Below, one piece after another: positions 1-6,656 of a stretch of DNA of 33,171 bases. The DNA lies in contig JALONU010000009.1 in assembly GCA_025454775.1 (NCBI GenBank), forward strand, positions 1 to 33,171, written 5' to 3'. The position numbers were made by a program, and so were the translations under genes. Each line of letters starts with the position of its first letter. Position 1 is the stretch's first letter. The stretch comes from Bacteroidales bacterium (GTDB lineage: Bacteria > Bacteroidota > Bacteroidia > Bacteroidales > VadinHA17). The notes beneath the pieces are model-generated. The model searched no databases and had not been told where the DNA came from. It saw only the letters and a list, made by a program, of their open reading frames with translations.

Positions 1-455
1 TAGTCAAGATAAATTCTCATCGAAGTAAAGTTAATAAATCCTTGCCTCCCTTGCTACCGCTGGCGCGGTCCCGATAACTATCGGGATGCAATCCGTGCCC
101 CCCGTGCAATCCGTGGTTAAACTCTTTCAATCTCAGAGACCTCCCTCTTTCACCACAAAGGCACACGAAGTTCACACGAAGGAACACAAAGGGTTGAATT
201 CATTAAACCACGGATCACACGGATTAACACGGAGGCTTACCTGAACCAACTCTTGTATGTATGCATGTTAAAAAAGTTAATTTTATCACAGCATTATTAA
301 TAATATGTACATTTAAGGCCTTAACAGATAGTACATAACATAAAATATCCGTCCTGACTCATTTAAGGCCTTAACAGATAGTACATAACATAAAATATCC
401 GTCCTGACTGAGCGTAACCTGGATTTCCAAAAACAATAAATAAACCTATAAAACC
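1..455. other. Non-coding, repeat-rich stretch before the oxidoreductase gene
   Basis: No convincing coding sequence is seen in these 455 bases. A perfect hairpin lies at 69-86 (TCCCGATA, AC loop, TATCGGGA). Degenerate strings follow: CCGTG-type units at 89-120, CACACGAAGG-type units of about 10-11 bp at 151-193, and CACGGATNA-type units at 208-234. ATCCGTGGTT (109-118) is the reverse complement of AACCACGGAT (206-215), so the block could fold back on itself. Such strings are common between genes in Bacteroidota. A perfect 50-bp tandem duplication lies further right and is listed separately. Confidence 0.7.
310..409. repeat. Perfect 50-bp tandem duplication, two copies
   Basis: Bases 310-359 and 360-409 are identical over 50 bp. 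Each copy begins CATTTAAGGCCTTAACAG, with the palindrome AAGGCCTT inside, and ends GTCCTGACT. The second copy ends 46 bp before the start of the downstream oxidoreductase gene, so the duplication probably lies in its promoter or leader. There are only two copies and no spacer, so it is not a CRISPR array. Confidence 0.9.
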
Positions 456-1940
456 ATGGCAGAAAAACTAACAAGACTCAATTTCCTGAAAACGGCAGGG
501 CTTGCAGCGTCCGGTGTCGTTATAACCCAGGGCGCAGCCGCAAAGACAGTGGCCCCCGAGATAGTTCCCCCGGAAGCTGTGACCGGTTCTGCAAGAAAAG
601 TTAACCTGGCCATCATCGGTGCCGCCAACCAGGGCGGATCGGATGCACGTTCATTTAACAACTCCAAGCTGGCTAACATTGTTGCAATATGCGATGTGGA
701 CCTCGACTCCCAGGGATGTCAGGAAACCATCAAGCTGGCCCCGAAGGCAAAACAGTTCAGAGATTTCAGGGTGATGTTCGACACGATGGCCGGCGACATA
801 GATGCAGTCCAGGTTGCAACAGCCGACTTCTCACATTTCCCGATCTGCATGGCCGCCCTTCAGCTTGGCAAGCATGTCTTTACTGAAAAGCCTATGACAA
901 GGACTTTCCTTGAAGCCGAGCTCCTCGCCAAGATGGCAGAGAAGAATCCCAAGCTTGTAACACAGGTAGGAAACCAGGGTCATTCCGGAGAACAGTATTT
1001 CCAGTTCAAGGCATGGAAGGATGCAGGAATAATAAAGGATGTCACTGCCGTTACGGCCTTCATGAACGGAACCCGCAGGTGGCACCCGTATGATCCCAAC
1101 ATCAAAAAATTCCCTGATGCTATGCCTTATCCCAAGGGCATGACAGACCAGGACTGGGATACATGGCTGACTACTGCAGCATGGCACGATTTCAATGAAA
1201 AATATCATCCGGGCAACTGGCGCGGCTGGTACGACTTCGGTCTGGGAGCTCTCGGTGACTGGGGAGCTCACATTCTCGATACCATCCATGAATTCCTCGA
1301 TCTTGGCCTTCCCTACGAGATAGAACCTGTTCACATCAAAAACCTCAACGATTATTTCTTCCCTCTCGAAACCACACTTAAATTCAGGTTCCCGAGCCGC
1401 GGCGACATGCCTCCCGTTGATATCACATGGTACGACGGCGTTGCCAACCTGCCTCCTGTTCCTGAAGGCTACGACACTGTAACCGCAACTGTCGATAATA
1501 CCATTCCGCCTCCGGGAGGAGTTCAGCAGCAGGCTCCGCAGCGGCCGCAGGGAGGCCAGCCCAGGAGACCCCAGTCGGGAAAGATCATTTACAGCAAAGA
1601 GTTGACTTTCAAGGGCGGAACCCATGCAGCTCCGTTGTTTATCATCCCCGAGGCAAAAGCAAAGGAAATGGCTCCGAAGCTGCCTGAAGTACCTGAAAGT
1701 CCTTCGAACCACTACGAAAACTTCCTCAAGGGTTGTATGGGTCTTGAAAAGACACGTTCACCATTCCCGACATTCGCGCCGCTGGCACAGATATTCTCGC
1801 TTGGCATCATTGCCATGCGCAGGAACAAGAAGCTGGTCTTCAACCGCGACACAAAGGAAATAGTCAACGATCCCTTTGCCAATTCGCTGCTCACCGACAA
1901 GCCTCCCAGGAAAGGCTGGGAAAGCTACTACAATATTTAA
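456..1940 (+). CDS. Gfo/Idh/MocA family oxidoreductase with Tat-like export signal
   Basis: A 494-residue NAD(P)-dependent oxidoreductase of the Gfo/Idh/MocA family, whose members usually act on sugars, inositols or related polyols. The N-terminus resembles a twin-arginine signal ending near residue 29 (TRLNFLKTAG at 6-15) but has one Arg, not two. A Rossmann fold follows, with GAANQG at 55-60 as a variant dinucleotide-binding loop. The family EKP motif is at 144-146, with the catalytic Lys at 145, and GNQGHSGEQ at 172-180. A Pro/Gln-rich insert lies around residues 345-375. Secreted family members of about 450-500 residues are common in Bacteroidota and are often linked to glycan breakdown, but no polysaccharide-utilisation genes are visible here. 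The substrate cannot be told. A terminator follows, so the gene is probably transcribed alone. Confidence 0.88.
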   Translation: MAEKLTRLNFLKTAGLAASGVVITQGAAAKTVAPEIVPPEAVTGSARKVNLAIIGAANQGGSDARSFNNSKLANIVAICDVDLDSQGCQETIKLAPKAKQFRDFRVMFDTMAGDIDAVQVATADFSHFPICMAALQLGKHVFTEKPMTRTFLEAELLAKMAEKNPKLVTQVGNQGHSGEQYFQFKAWKDAGIIKDVTAVTAFMNGTRRWHPYDPNIKKFPDAMPYPKGMTDQDWDTWLTTAAWHDFNEKYHPGNWRGWYDFGLGALGDWGAHILDTIHEFLDLGLPYEIEPVHIKNLNDYFFPLETTLKFRFPSRGDMPPVDITWYDGVANLPPVPEGYDTVTATVDNTIPPPGGVQQQAPQRPQGGQPRRPQSGKIIYSKELTFKGGTHAAPLFIIPEAKAKEMAPKLPEVPESPSNHYENFLKGCMGLEKTRSPFPTFAPLAQIFSLGIIAMRRNKKLVFNRDTKEIVNDPFANSLLTDKPPRKGWESYYNI

Positions 1941-1960
1941 TATCAGTTGAATCAAAACAG

Positions 1961-1997
1961 GATACCGCCGGAAAACAGGGCGGTATCTTGTTTTTTC
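1961..1997 (+). terminator. Intrinsic terminator after the oxidoreductase gene
   Basis: A perfect 9-bp stem, GATACCGCC (1961-1969) pairing with GGCGGTATC (1979-1987), encloses a 9-nt loop and is followed by a T-rich run. It lies 20 bp after the oxidoreductase stop codon. It also argues that the following pirin gene starts at 2043 and not at the in-frame ATG at 1947, which would put the hairpin inside the coding sequence. Confidence 0.85.
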
Positions 1998-2042
1998 ATA
2001 ATCAATGATTTCTCTCCCCGGAACATCATATCACTTATAAAA

Positions 2043-2927
2043 ATGGCGAAAAGAAAATGCACCCAGATCATACGAGGCCAGCATACTGTAGATGGTGCCG
2101 GCGTTCGTCTCCGAAGGGTCCTTGGGATAAGGACTATCCGGGATTTTGATCCATTTCTTATGCTCGACGGCTTTGACTCATCGAATCCCGCCGATTATAT
2201 CAAAGGATTCCCCTGGCACCCTCACCGCGGGATCGAAACAGTAACCTACCTTATAAAAGGGAATATAGAACACGGCGACAGCCTGGGCAACAGTGGTGTT
2301 ATCCGTGACCTTCAGTGCCAGTGGATGACAGCCGGATCGGGAATAATCCACCAGGAAATGCCGCAGGCCTCCGACAGGATGCTTGGCTGCCAGCTGTGGG
2401 TCAACCTGCCTGCAAAAGACAAGATGACAATCCCCGCATACCGCGATATACAGCAAAAGGATGTGTCGGTCGTTAAAGAAGAGAATGCGGTCGTCAGGGT
2501 AATCTCCGGAAATTACCGCGACCTGAAGGGCGCCGTGAAGGGAGAATATGTGAAAGTGCAATACCTTGACATAGACCTGAAGCCCGGCCAGGTCTGGACA
2601 TATACGGAAACACCAAACAACGAGACCCTGTTCCTGTACCTTATAGACGGAACGCTTGCCGCTGATGAGGATTTGTCGAAATACGAAGAAAAAGCCTGTG
2701 CCATGCTCATGACAGCATCCACGGAAAACGAGGCCGATTACGATGGGGTAATTGTAAAGGCCGGCCCCGCAGGGGCAAGGTTCCTGCTTGCTGCAGGCAC
2801 CCCGCTGAAGGAACCCGTAGCCTGGGGCGGACCTATCGTAATGAACACCGACGAGGAGCTCGACGAGGCATTCAGGGAGCTTGATAATGGTACTTTCATT
2901 AAACATGAAAAGCCGCTGGAATATTAA
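2043..2927 (+). CDS. Pirin family protein
   Basis: A 294-residue bicupin of the pirin family. Bacterial pirins bind a metal, usually iron; some have quercetin dioxygenase activity and others modulate enzymes such as pyruvate dehydrogenase. The N-terminal cupin shows HPHRGIETV at 59-67 and GIIHQEMP at 100-107, which supply the expected ligands His59, His61, His103 and Glu105. A second cupin-like half follows. The ATG at 2043 (MAKRKCTQ) is chosen because pirins begin just before this point and because a terminator hairpin occupies 1961-1987, inside the longer in-frame extension. The gene stands between a terminator and a small membrane-protein gene 38 bp downstream. Its cellular role cannot be read from the context. 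Confidence 0.9.
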   Translation: MAKRKCTQIIRGQHTVDGAGVRLRRVLGIRTIRDFDPFLMLDGFDSSNPADYIKGFPWHPHRGIETVTYLIKGNIEHGDSLGNSGVIRDLQCQWMTAGSGIIHQEMPQASDRMLGCQLWVNLPAKDKMTIPAYRDIQQKDVSVVKEENAVVRVISGNYRDLKGAVKGEYVKVQYLDIDLKPGQVWTYTETPNNETLFLYLIDGTLAADEDLSKYEEKACAMLMTASTENEADYDGVIVKAGPAGARFLLAAGTPLKEPVAWGGPIVMNTDEELDEAFRELDNGTFIKHEKPLEY

Positions 2928-2965
2928 AAAAATGTAAATTGTATCCTGAATAAAAAACTTATATA

Positions 2966-3373
2966 ATGGCATTAAAGATTTTACGGGGAACCATTTTGGG
3001 AGGGATAGCATATTTCCTCCTTGGCTGGCTGGTTTACGGGGTCCTTTTAATGGATTTCTTCTCAGCCCGGATCAATCAGTGTGCCAACAAGCCGGATGGA
3101 GAGATGATCTGGTGGGCAATGATCGTCTCCAATCTTGCGCTGGCATTGCTTCTTACCCTTATCCTCAACTGGAAAAAGGCAGCAGGTATCGTCGACGGCC
3201 TGGTGACCGGGGCCATATTCGGCGCCCTGTTCACGATCATGATGGACTTTTCGTTCTGGTCGATGACGACAATGTACGGCAGCATTTCGACCATCCTTGT
3301 CGAAATTGTTGTGTCGGCAGCCTTGTATGGAGTTATCGGAATGGTGATAGTGCTTACCTGGGGCCGGAAGTAA
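2966..3373 (+). CDS. Small four-helix membrane protein of unknown function
   Basis: A 135-residue protein dominated by hydrophobic segments at about residues 5-30, 49-67, 75-95 and 104-131, so four membrane helices are likely. A short polar loop (residues 31-47) carries Asn-Gln-Cys-Ala-Asn and Asp-Gly-Glu. The helices contain small-residue patterns (GGIAYFLLGWL, GAIFGALF) resembling DUF1761/DUF2177-like inner-membrane proteins, but the match is only by eye. The gene starts 38 bp after pirin and may be read with it. Its last 20 bp overlap the 3' end of the convergent DUF4180 gene. No function is proposed. Confidence 0.7.
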   Translation: MALKILRGTILGGIAYFLLGWLVYGVLLMDFFSARINQCANKPDGEMIWWAMIVSNLALALLLTLILNWKKAAGIVDGLVTGAIFGALFTIMMDFSFWSMTTMYGSISTILVEIVVSAALYGVIGMVIVLTWGRK

Positions 3374-3713
3374 GAGCCTCTTCCATAGAGGATACAAAAG
3401 TTATTATCCCTGTCCTGTTGCTTTCGCGGATGAAGTCGCGAAGGCTTTTACTATTTATATCCGAGAAATCTCCTATGATGGAGAGCTTCATCCTGTAATT
3501 GGAGAATTTCTGAAGGATCTCCCCTGCCAGCTTTGTCTTCAGGTCGAAGAAATCAGGGTGCAGCGATCCCGAGTGAATTACGAGTTTGCTGCAGTCGTTC
3601 ATCCCGGCTTCCGCCATAAGGTCGAGGATGTCTCCCGGTTCGCTGATAAGAATATGACCCGGCCTTATCTCAGCAATCTTTTCTGCTGACGATATCGTGT
3701 GATACTTTATCAC
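3354..3713 (-). CDS. DUF4180 domain protein
   Basis: A 119-residue protein covering one whole DUF4180 domain. Characteristic stretches are ILISEPGDILDLMAEAG (21-37), LHPDFFDLKTKLAGEILQKF (51-70) and LSIIGDFSDINSKSLRDFI (77-95). The family has no established function; the alternating strands and helices suggest a small alpha/beta fold similar to STAS-like proteins, which is inference. The start is a GTG, with a stop codon directly upstream in frame, so no longer form is possible. A TATATTTG promoter box lies 30 bp upstream. Its 3' end overlaps the convergent membrane-protein gene by 20 bp. Confidence 0.82.
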   Translation of the reverse strand: MIKYHTISSAEKIAEIRPGHILISEPGDILDLMAEAGMNDCSKLVIHSGSLHPDFFDLKTKLAGEILQKFSNYRMKLSIIGDFSDINSKSLRDFIRESNRTGIITFVSSMEEALTSGPR

Positions 3714-3743
3714 TTATGTAAATGGTTTTAATAAAAATGAAGC

Positions 3744-3751
3744 CAAATATA
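3744..3751 (-). promoter_or_regulatory. Bacteroidota-type -7 box for the DUF4180 gene
   Basis: Read leftward the sequence is TATATTTG, a full match to the TAnnTTTG -7 consensus. It would start transcription near 3737, leaving a leader of about 24 nt before the GTG at 3713. The -33 element is not clear. Confidence 0.6.
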
Positions 3752-3779
3752 ATAAGAAAGAAAACACTAACTTTCCGTC

Positions 3780-4838
3780 ATGTCAAGGCTCTTTACTCCT
3801 CTCAGCATAGGCAAGGTGACCCTGCGCAACAGGATAGCCATGTCGCCCATGTGCCAGTATTCTGCAAAGAATGGCTTTACAAATGACTGGCATATGGTTC
3901 ATTACGGCTCCAGGGCTGCAGGCGGCGCCGGGCTGATAATTATAGAAGCAAGCGCTGTAATGCCTGAAGGACGGATAACTCCGGGAGATATTGGGATCTG
4001 GAGCGACGACCATATCGAAGGTTTTGCGAAGATAGCTTCGTTCATTGCCGGGCAGGGTTCTGTGGCAGGTATTCAGCTTGCTCACGCCGGAAGAAAAGCA
4101 TCATGTGCCATACCTACTGCCGGGGGCAGACAGCTTGACCTTAATAATGGCGGATGGATCACACATGCTCCTTCAGAAATTCCCTTCCAGCCGGGCGACA
4201 GGATACCGCAGCAGCTCGGCAGGGATGGAATTGAAAAAGTAAAAGCCGCATTCAGGAACGCAGCCGTCAGGGCAGCGGAAGCAGGCTTCAGCATAATCGA
4301 GATCCATTCTGCCCATGGATATCTGCTCCAGGAGTTCCTGTCTCCGCTAAGCAACCACAGGGATGATGAGTACGGAGGTTCTTTTGAAAACCGTACCAGA
4401 CTTCTGCTTGAAGTTGTCTCGGCTGTAAGGTCCGTCTGGACTTCAGAGAATCCCCTTTTTGTAAGAATATCCTGCACGGAATGGACCGATGGCGGCTGGA
4501 CTCCGGAAGAAAGCGTCAGACTTGCGAAACTATTGAAAACAGCCGGGGCCGATCTTGTCGACTGTTCTTCAGGAGGAAATATTTACAATGCCGTCGTTCC
4601 CGCAGTTCCCGGCTACCAGGTCGTGTTTGCAGAGTCAGTGAGAAAATCCGGTATTCTCACATCTGCCGTAGGTCTCATTACCTCAGCAACACAGGCTGAA
4701 TCAATATTGCAGGAAGAAAAAGCCGATCTCATCCTCCTGGGCAGGGAGCTTCTCAGGAATCCTTATTTCCCTATCCGGGCAGCGGCGGAGCTGGGAGATG
4801 AAATAAACAGACCTTTTCAGTACCTGCGGGCTAAATAA
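3780..4838 (+). CDS. namA: NADH:flavin oxidoreductase, Old Yellow Enzyme family (YqjM/NamA type)
   Basis: A 352-residue FMN enzyme of the Old Yellow Enzyme family, which reduces the C=C bond of activated alkenes (enals, enones) with NAD(P)H in the cytoplasm. It belongs to the YqjM-like thermophilic-type subgroup. It has Met-Cys-Gln-Tyr-Ser-Ala (24-29), in which Cys25 corresponds to the redox-tuning Cys26 of YqjM. HSAHGYLLQEFLSP starts at residue 176, giving the substrate-binding pair His176/His179 and Tyr181. NHRDDEYGGSFENRTR follows and LLGRELLRNPYF lies near the C-terminus. The length is normal for the subgroup (about 340 residues). The gene is divergent from the DUF4180 gene. The natural substrate is unknown; detoxification of electrophiles is the usual suggestion. 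Confidence 0.92.
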   Translation: MSRLFTPLSIGKVTLRNRIAMSPMCQYSAKNGFTNDWHMVHYGSRAAGGAGLIIIEASAVMPEGRITPGDIGIWSDDHIEGFAKIASFIAGQGSVAGIQLAHAGRKASCAIPTAGGRQLDLNNGGWITHAPSEIPFQPGDRIPQQLGRDGIEKVKAAFRNAAVRAAEAGFSIIEIHSAHGYLLQEFLSPLSNHRDDEYGGSFENRTRLLLEVVSAVRSVWTSENPLFVRISCTEWTDGGWTPEESVRLAKLLKTAGADLVDCSSGGNIYNAVVPAVPGYQVVFAESVRKSGILTSAVGLITSATQAESILQEEKADLILLGRELLRNPYFPIRAAAELGDEINRPFQYLRAK

Positions 4839-4886
4839 AGATTTCGAATATCCCTTATTATTGTATTAAATCCCGATTTATTGGTG

Positions 4887-4894
4887 TAAATTTG
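4887..4894 (+). promoter_or_regulatory. -7 box upstream of the small secreted-peptide ORF
   Basis: TAAATTTG matches the TAnnTTTG consensus exactly, with a TTG 23 bp upstream (4861-4863) as a possible -33 element. Transcription would start near 4901, about 20 nt before the ATG at 4921. Confidence 0.5.
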
Positions 4895-4920
4895 ATTTCC
4901 TACATGTCTTCCGGGGAAAA

Positions 4921-5088
4921 ATGAACATCTCAGGGAAATTTTTCGGGTTGTTTTTTTCAATCGTGCTTGTAATTTGTTCCCGGTACTCTCCTGCTCAGCA
5001 ACTTTTTCATAATGATGTCCCTAAGGTGCGCCAGGTTGTACTAAGTTTTTCGCGGGGTATAAAGGAGCCGGGAAGAGGCATGGAATAG
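4921..5088 (+). CDS. Short ORF with signal peptide, possibly a truncated secreted protein
   Basis: A 55-codon ORF. Residues 1-26 look like a classic Sec signal peptide: Lys6, a hydrophobic core FFGLFFSIVLVICS (7-20), then SPAQQ with likely cleavage after Ala25. The mature part would be only about 30 residues and has no recognisable domain. A good TAnnTTTG box lies 26 bp upstream and GGGGAAAA stands directly before the ATG. The last 82 bases overlap, antisense, the 3' end of the leftward acyltransferase gene. The simplest reading is the surviving start of a secreted-protein gene whose remainder was deleted; a functional short peptide is also possible. Length and the lack of a domain keep confidence low. 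Confidence 0.35.
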   Translation: MNISGKFFGLFFSIVLVICSRYSPAQQLFHNDVPKVRQVVLSFSRGIKEPGRGME

Positions 5089-5888
5089 ACGGTCTCCCGG
5101 AGAAATCTGCCGAGCAATTCCGGGCTGCCGAACTTATCCTGTTCGCTGACACTTATGATGTTGCCTATTGCAATACGGGGAGCTGCCCCCCTCTTGTTGA
5201 AGACTTCCGAGGGAAGCCTCAGCGAACGTATCCTCCAGCTGATCAGGCCCAGCAGGTAGAAAAATGCCGAGTTCACATCGAAAAAACGTATCGGAAGCAC
5301 AGGTACCCTGGCATGTTTTATCAGGTGGATAATTCCGGATTGCCAGTTCCTGTCCCTTATCTTCATATCGCGTAGCCTGAAATCCGATACTGCCCCTGAA
5401 GGAAAGAATCCTACGGGGTGACCTTCCTTCAGGTGTGCAATCGTTTCCCTGACAGCATGAAGGTTTGTTCCCCTGATATCTTCTTTTCTGTTCCCCGTGG
5501 GCACCACCGAGATGAAGTTTTCCTGCATGGTTTTCACCAGGGATATGATCTTGTTTACCATCAGCCTGTAGTCGGCACGCAGCCCGGCCATAAGGTCGAT
5601 GAGAATAATTCCGTCGAGCCCTCCGTAGGGATGATTTGAGACTGTTATGAATGCTCCATCAGGAACCTGCCGGAGGCGTTCGGCATTGCCAACGACATAT
5701 CTCACGCCCAGGTCTTCCAGCAGGCTCCCGGCAAACTTTGGCCCCCTTAAATCTCCTGAATTGCGGTAAACCTGGTTTACCTTGTCGATCGCCAGGAGCT
5801 TCAGAACAAACCTGCCGCGCTTTTTCCCCCGTTCACCCCTGAAGAAGGGCGACATTCTCCCCAGATCCGATTCGTCGAATACCTTCAT
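5007..5888 (-). CDS. Lysophospholipid acyltransferase family protein (PlsC-like, hemolysin-type)
   Basis: A 293-residue acyltransferase of the PlsC/LPLAT superfamily, expected to move an acyl chain from acyl-ACP or acyl-CoA to a lysophospholipid or lyso-ornithine lipid at the inner membrane. The catalytic NHPYGGLD (NHX4D) motif lies near residue 85, FFPSGAVSDF near 160 gives the FPEG-like block with Ser in place of Glu, and VPVLPIRFFD near 195 is the usual downstream strand. No clear membrane helix is seen. Related Bacteroidota proteins are often annotated as hemolysins or OlsA-like enzymes, so the acceptor is uncertain. The 5' end is divergent from the ArsR-type gene; the 3' end overlaps the small antisense ORF at 4921. 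Confidence 0.82.
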   Translation of the reverse strand: MKVFDESDLGRMSPFFRGERGKKRGRFVLKLLAIDKVNQVYRNSGDLRGPKFAGSLLEDLGVRYVVGNAERLRQVPDGAFITVSNHPYGGLDGIILIDLMAGLRADYRLMVNKIISLVKTMQENFISVVPTGNRKEDIRGTNLHAVRETIAHLKEGHPVGFFPSGAVSDFRLRDMKIRDRNWQSGIIHLIKHARVPVLPIRFFDVNSAFFYLLGLISWRIRSLRLPSEVFNKRGAAPRIAIGNIISVSEQDKFGSPELLGRFLRETVYSMPLPGSFIPREKLSTTWRTLGTSL

Positions 5889-5946
5889 GGCAATGACGAA
5901 ATTAGTAAATACTTCCTTAAAATTTCGCCGGTTGTCTGAATTAATC

Positions 5947-5954
5947 TATTTTTG
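5947..5954 (+). promoter_or_regulatory. -7 box of the ArsR-type regulator gene
   Basis: TATTTTTG fits TAnnTTTG, with a weak TTTC at 5923-5926 about 20 bp upstream as the -33 element. Transcription would begin near 5961, directly before the operator palindrome at 5963-5978, an arrangement that suits autorepression. Confidence 0.55.
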
Positions 5955-5962
5955 TCAAACGA

Positions 5963-5978
5963 TTGAACATTTGTTCAA
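5963..5978 (+). promoter_or_regulatory. SmtB/ArsR-type operator palindrome before the regulator gene
   Basis: TTGAACA-TT-TGTTCAA is a perfect 7-2-7 inverted repeat that carries the TGAACA half-site known for SmtB/CzrA-type regulators. It lies just downstream of the -7 box and 12 bp before the ArsR-type start codon. A related palindrome sits before feoA. Confidence 0.7.
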
Positions 5979-5990
5979 ATGTACAATTAA

Positions 5991-6356
5991 ATGAAAAAAC
6001 AGGGAAAAGAAGTATCGGCATCATCCTTCATTGAAAAGGAAAAGGTGAAATCGATAATGAAGAAGATGAAGAACGACAGGTTCTTCCATTCTCTTTCAGA
6101 AACTTTCCGCGCTATGAGCGACCCTACCAGGACGAAGATCATTTTTGCACTTTGCCAGGAAGAGGAGCTCTGCGTATGTGATATTGCCTCGATAATAGGG
6201 ACAACCAGTTCCACCATTTCCCACCAGCTCAGGATCCTCAGAAATATGAACCTGGTGAAATACAACAAGATAGGGAAGGTTGCCTTCTACTCCCTCGACG
6301 ATATTCACATCAATAACCTGTTTGCAGAGGGATTAAGGCATGTCCAGGAAAAATGA
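5991..6356 (+). CDS. ArsR/SmtB family metal-sensing repressor
   Basis: A 121-residue winged-helix repressor of the ArsR/SmtB family, which leaves DNA when metal binds. Two metal sites can be read. The alpha-3 region has ELCVCD (59-64), with Cys61 and Cys63 as in CadC. The alpha-5 site is complete: Asp104, His106, His117 and Glu120, with the spacing of the zinc site of SmtB. The recognition helix is in TSSTISHQLRILRNMNLV (72-89). A palindromic operator lies directly upstream and a second one separates this gene from feoAB, so it probably controls itself and feoAB. Zn(II), Cd(II) or a similar ion is the expected ligand from the residues; a role in Fe(II) or Mn(II) sensing is suggested only by the neighbours. 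Confidence 0.9.
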   Translation: MKKQGKEVSASSFIEKEKVKSIMKKMKNDRFFHSLSETFRAMSDPTRTKIIFALCQEEELCVCDIASIIGTTSSTISHQLRILRNMNLVKYNKIGKVAFYSLDDIHINNLFAEGLRHVQEK

Positions 6357-6374
6357 TTTTTTTAAGGAGACAAT

Positions 6375-6388
6375 TGAATATGTGTTCA
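6375..6388 (+). promoter_or_regulatory. Second ArsR-type operator, before feoA
   Basis: TGAATATGTGTTCA is an inverted repeat with one mismatch and matches the operator at 5963-5978 in 11 of 14 positions. The opposite strand reads ATATGAACACATATTCA, close to the SmtB/CzrA consensus. It lies 18 bp after the regulator stop codon and 22 bp before feoA. A TATATTTA stretch at 6389-6396 adjoins it and could be a -7 box, so a regulated internal promoter is likely. Confidence 0.6.
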
Positions 6389-6410
6389 TATATTTAAGTC
6401 AAACCGGTTT

Positions 6411-6656
6411 ATGAGCGACAGGAAATCCATAGTATGCCTCACCGATCTAAGGGACGGGGAATCAGGAAACATCGTTTCCATAGCCGGAGGCAAGGGAGCA
6501 TTAAAGAGACTGGCTGATCTGGGCCTTTCAACAGGCACCTGGGTAACCGTGGTCAGCAGGACGCTCTTTAACGGACCGGTACAGATAGAGGTCTGCGGCT
6601 CGCGGCTGGTGATCGGACAAGGCCTTGCCGCCAAGATCATGGTGGAACAAAAATGA
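6411..6656 (+). CDS. feoA: Ferrous iron transport protein FeoA
   Basis: An 81-residue FeoA, a small cytoplasmic SH3-like protein that assists FeoB. Typical features are the start of the fold at LTDLRDGESGNIVSI (10-24), the block GALKRLADLGLSTGTWVTVV (29-48), and a final strand with RLVIGQGLAAKIMV. The length is normal for a stand-alone FeoA. Its last four bases (ATGA) overlap the start of feoB, so translation is probably coupled. An ArsR-type operator lies just upstream. Confidence 0.93.
   Translation: MSDRKSIVCLTDLRDGESGNIVSIAGGKGALKRLADLGLSTGTWVTVVSRTLFNGPVQIEVCGSRLVIGQGLAAKIMVEQK

Noticed and set aside
310-409. CRISPR array
   Set aside because: Two directly joined copies, no spacers and no cas genes. 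The same holds for 33040-33145.
831-1712. Long antisense open frame of 293 codons inside the oxidoreductase gene
   Set aside because: It lies wholly within a well-supported gene, and its translation shows no domain and an atypical composition. The same applies to the long opposite-strand frames at 2178-3011, 30159-30908 and 31894-32709.
1947-2042. N-terminal extension of pirin from the ATG at 1947
   Set aside because: It would translate through a strong terminator hairpin and adds 32 residues unlike any pirin.
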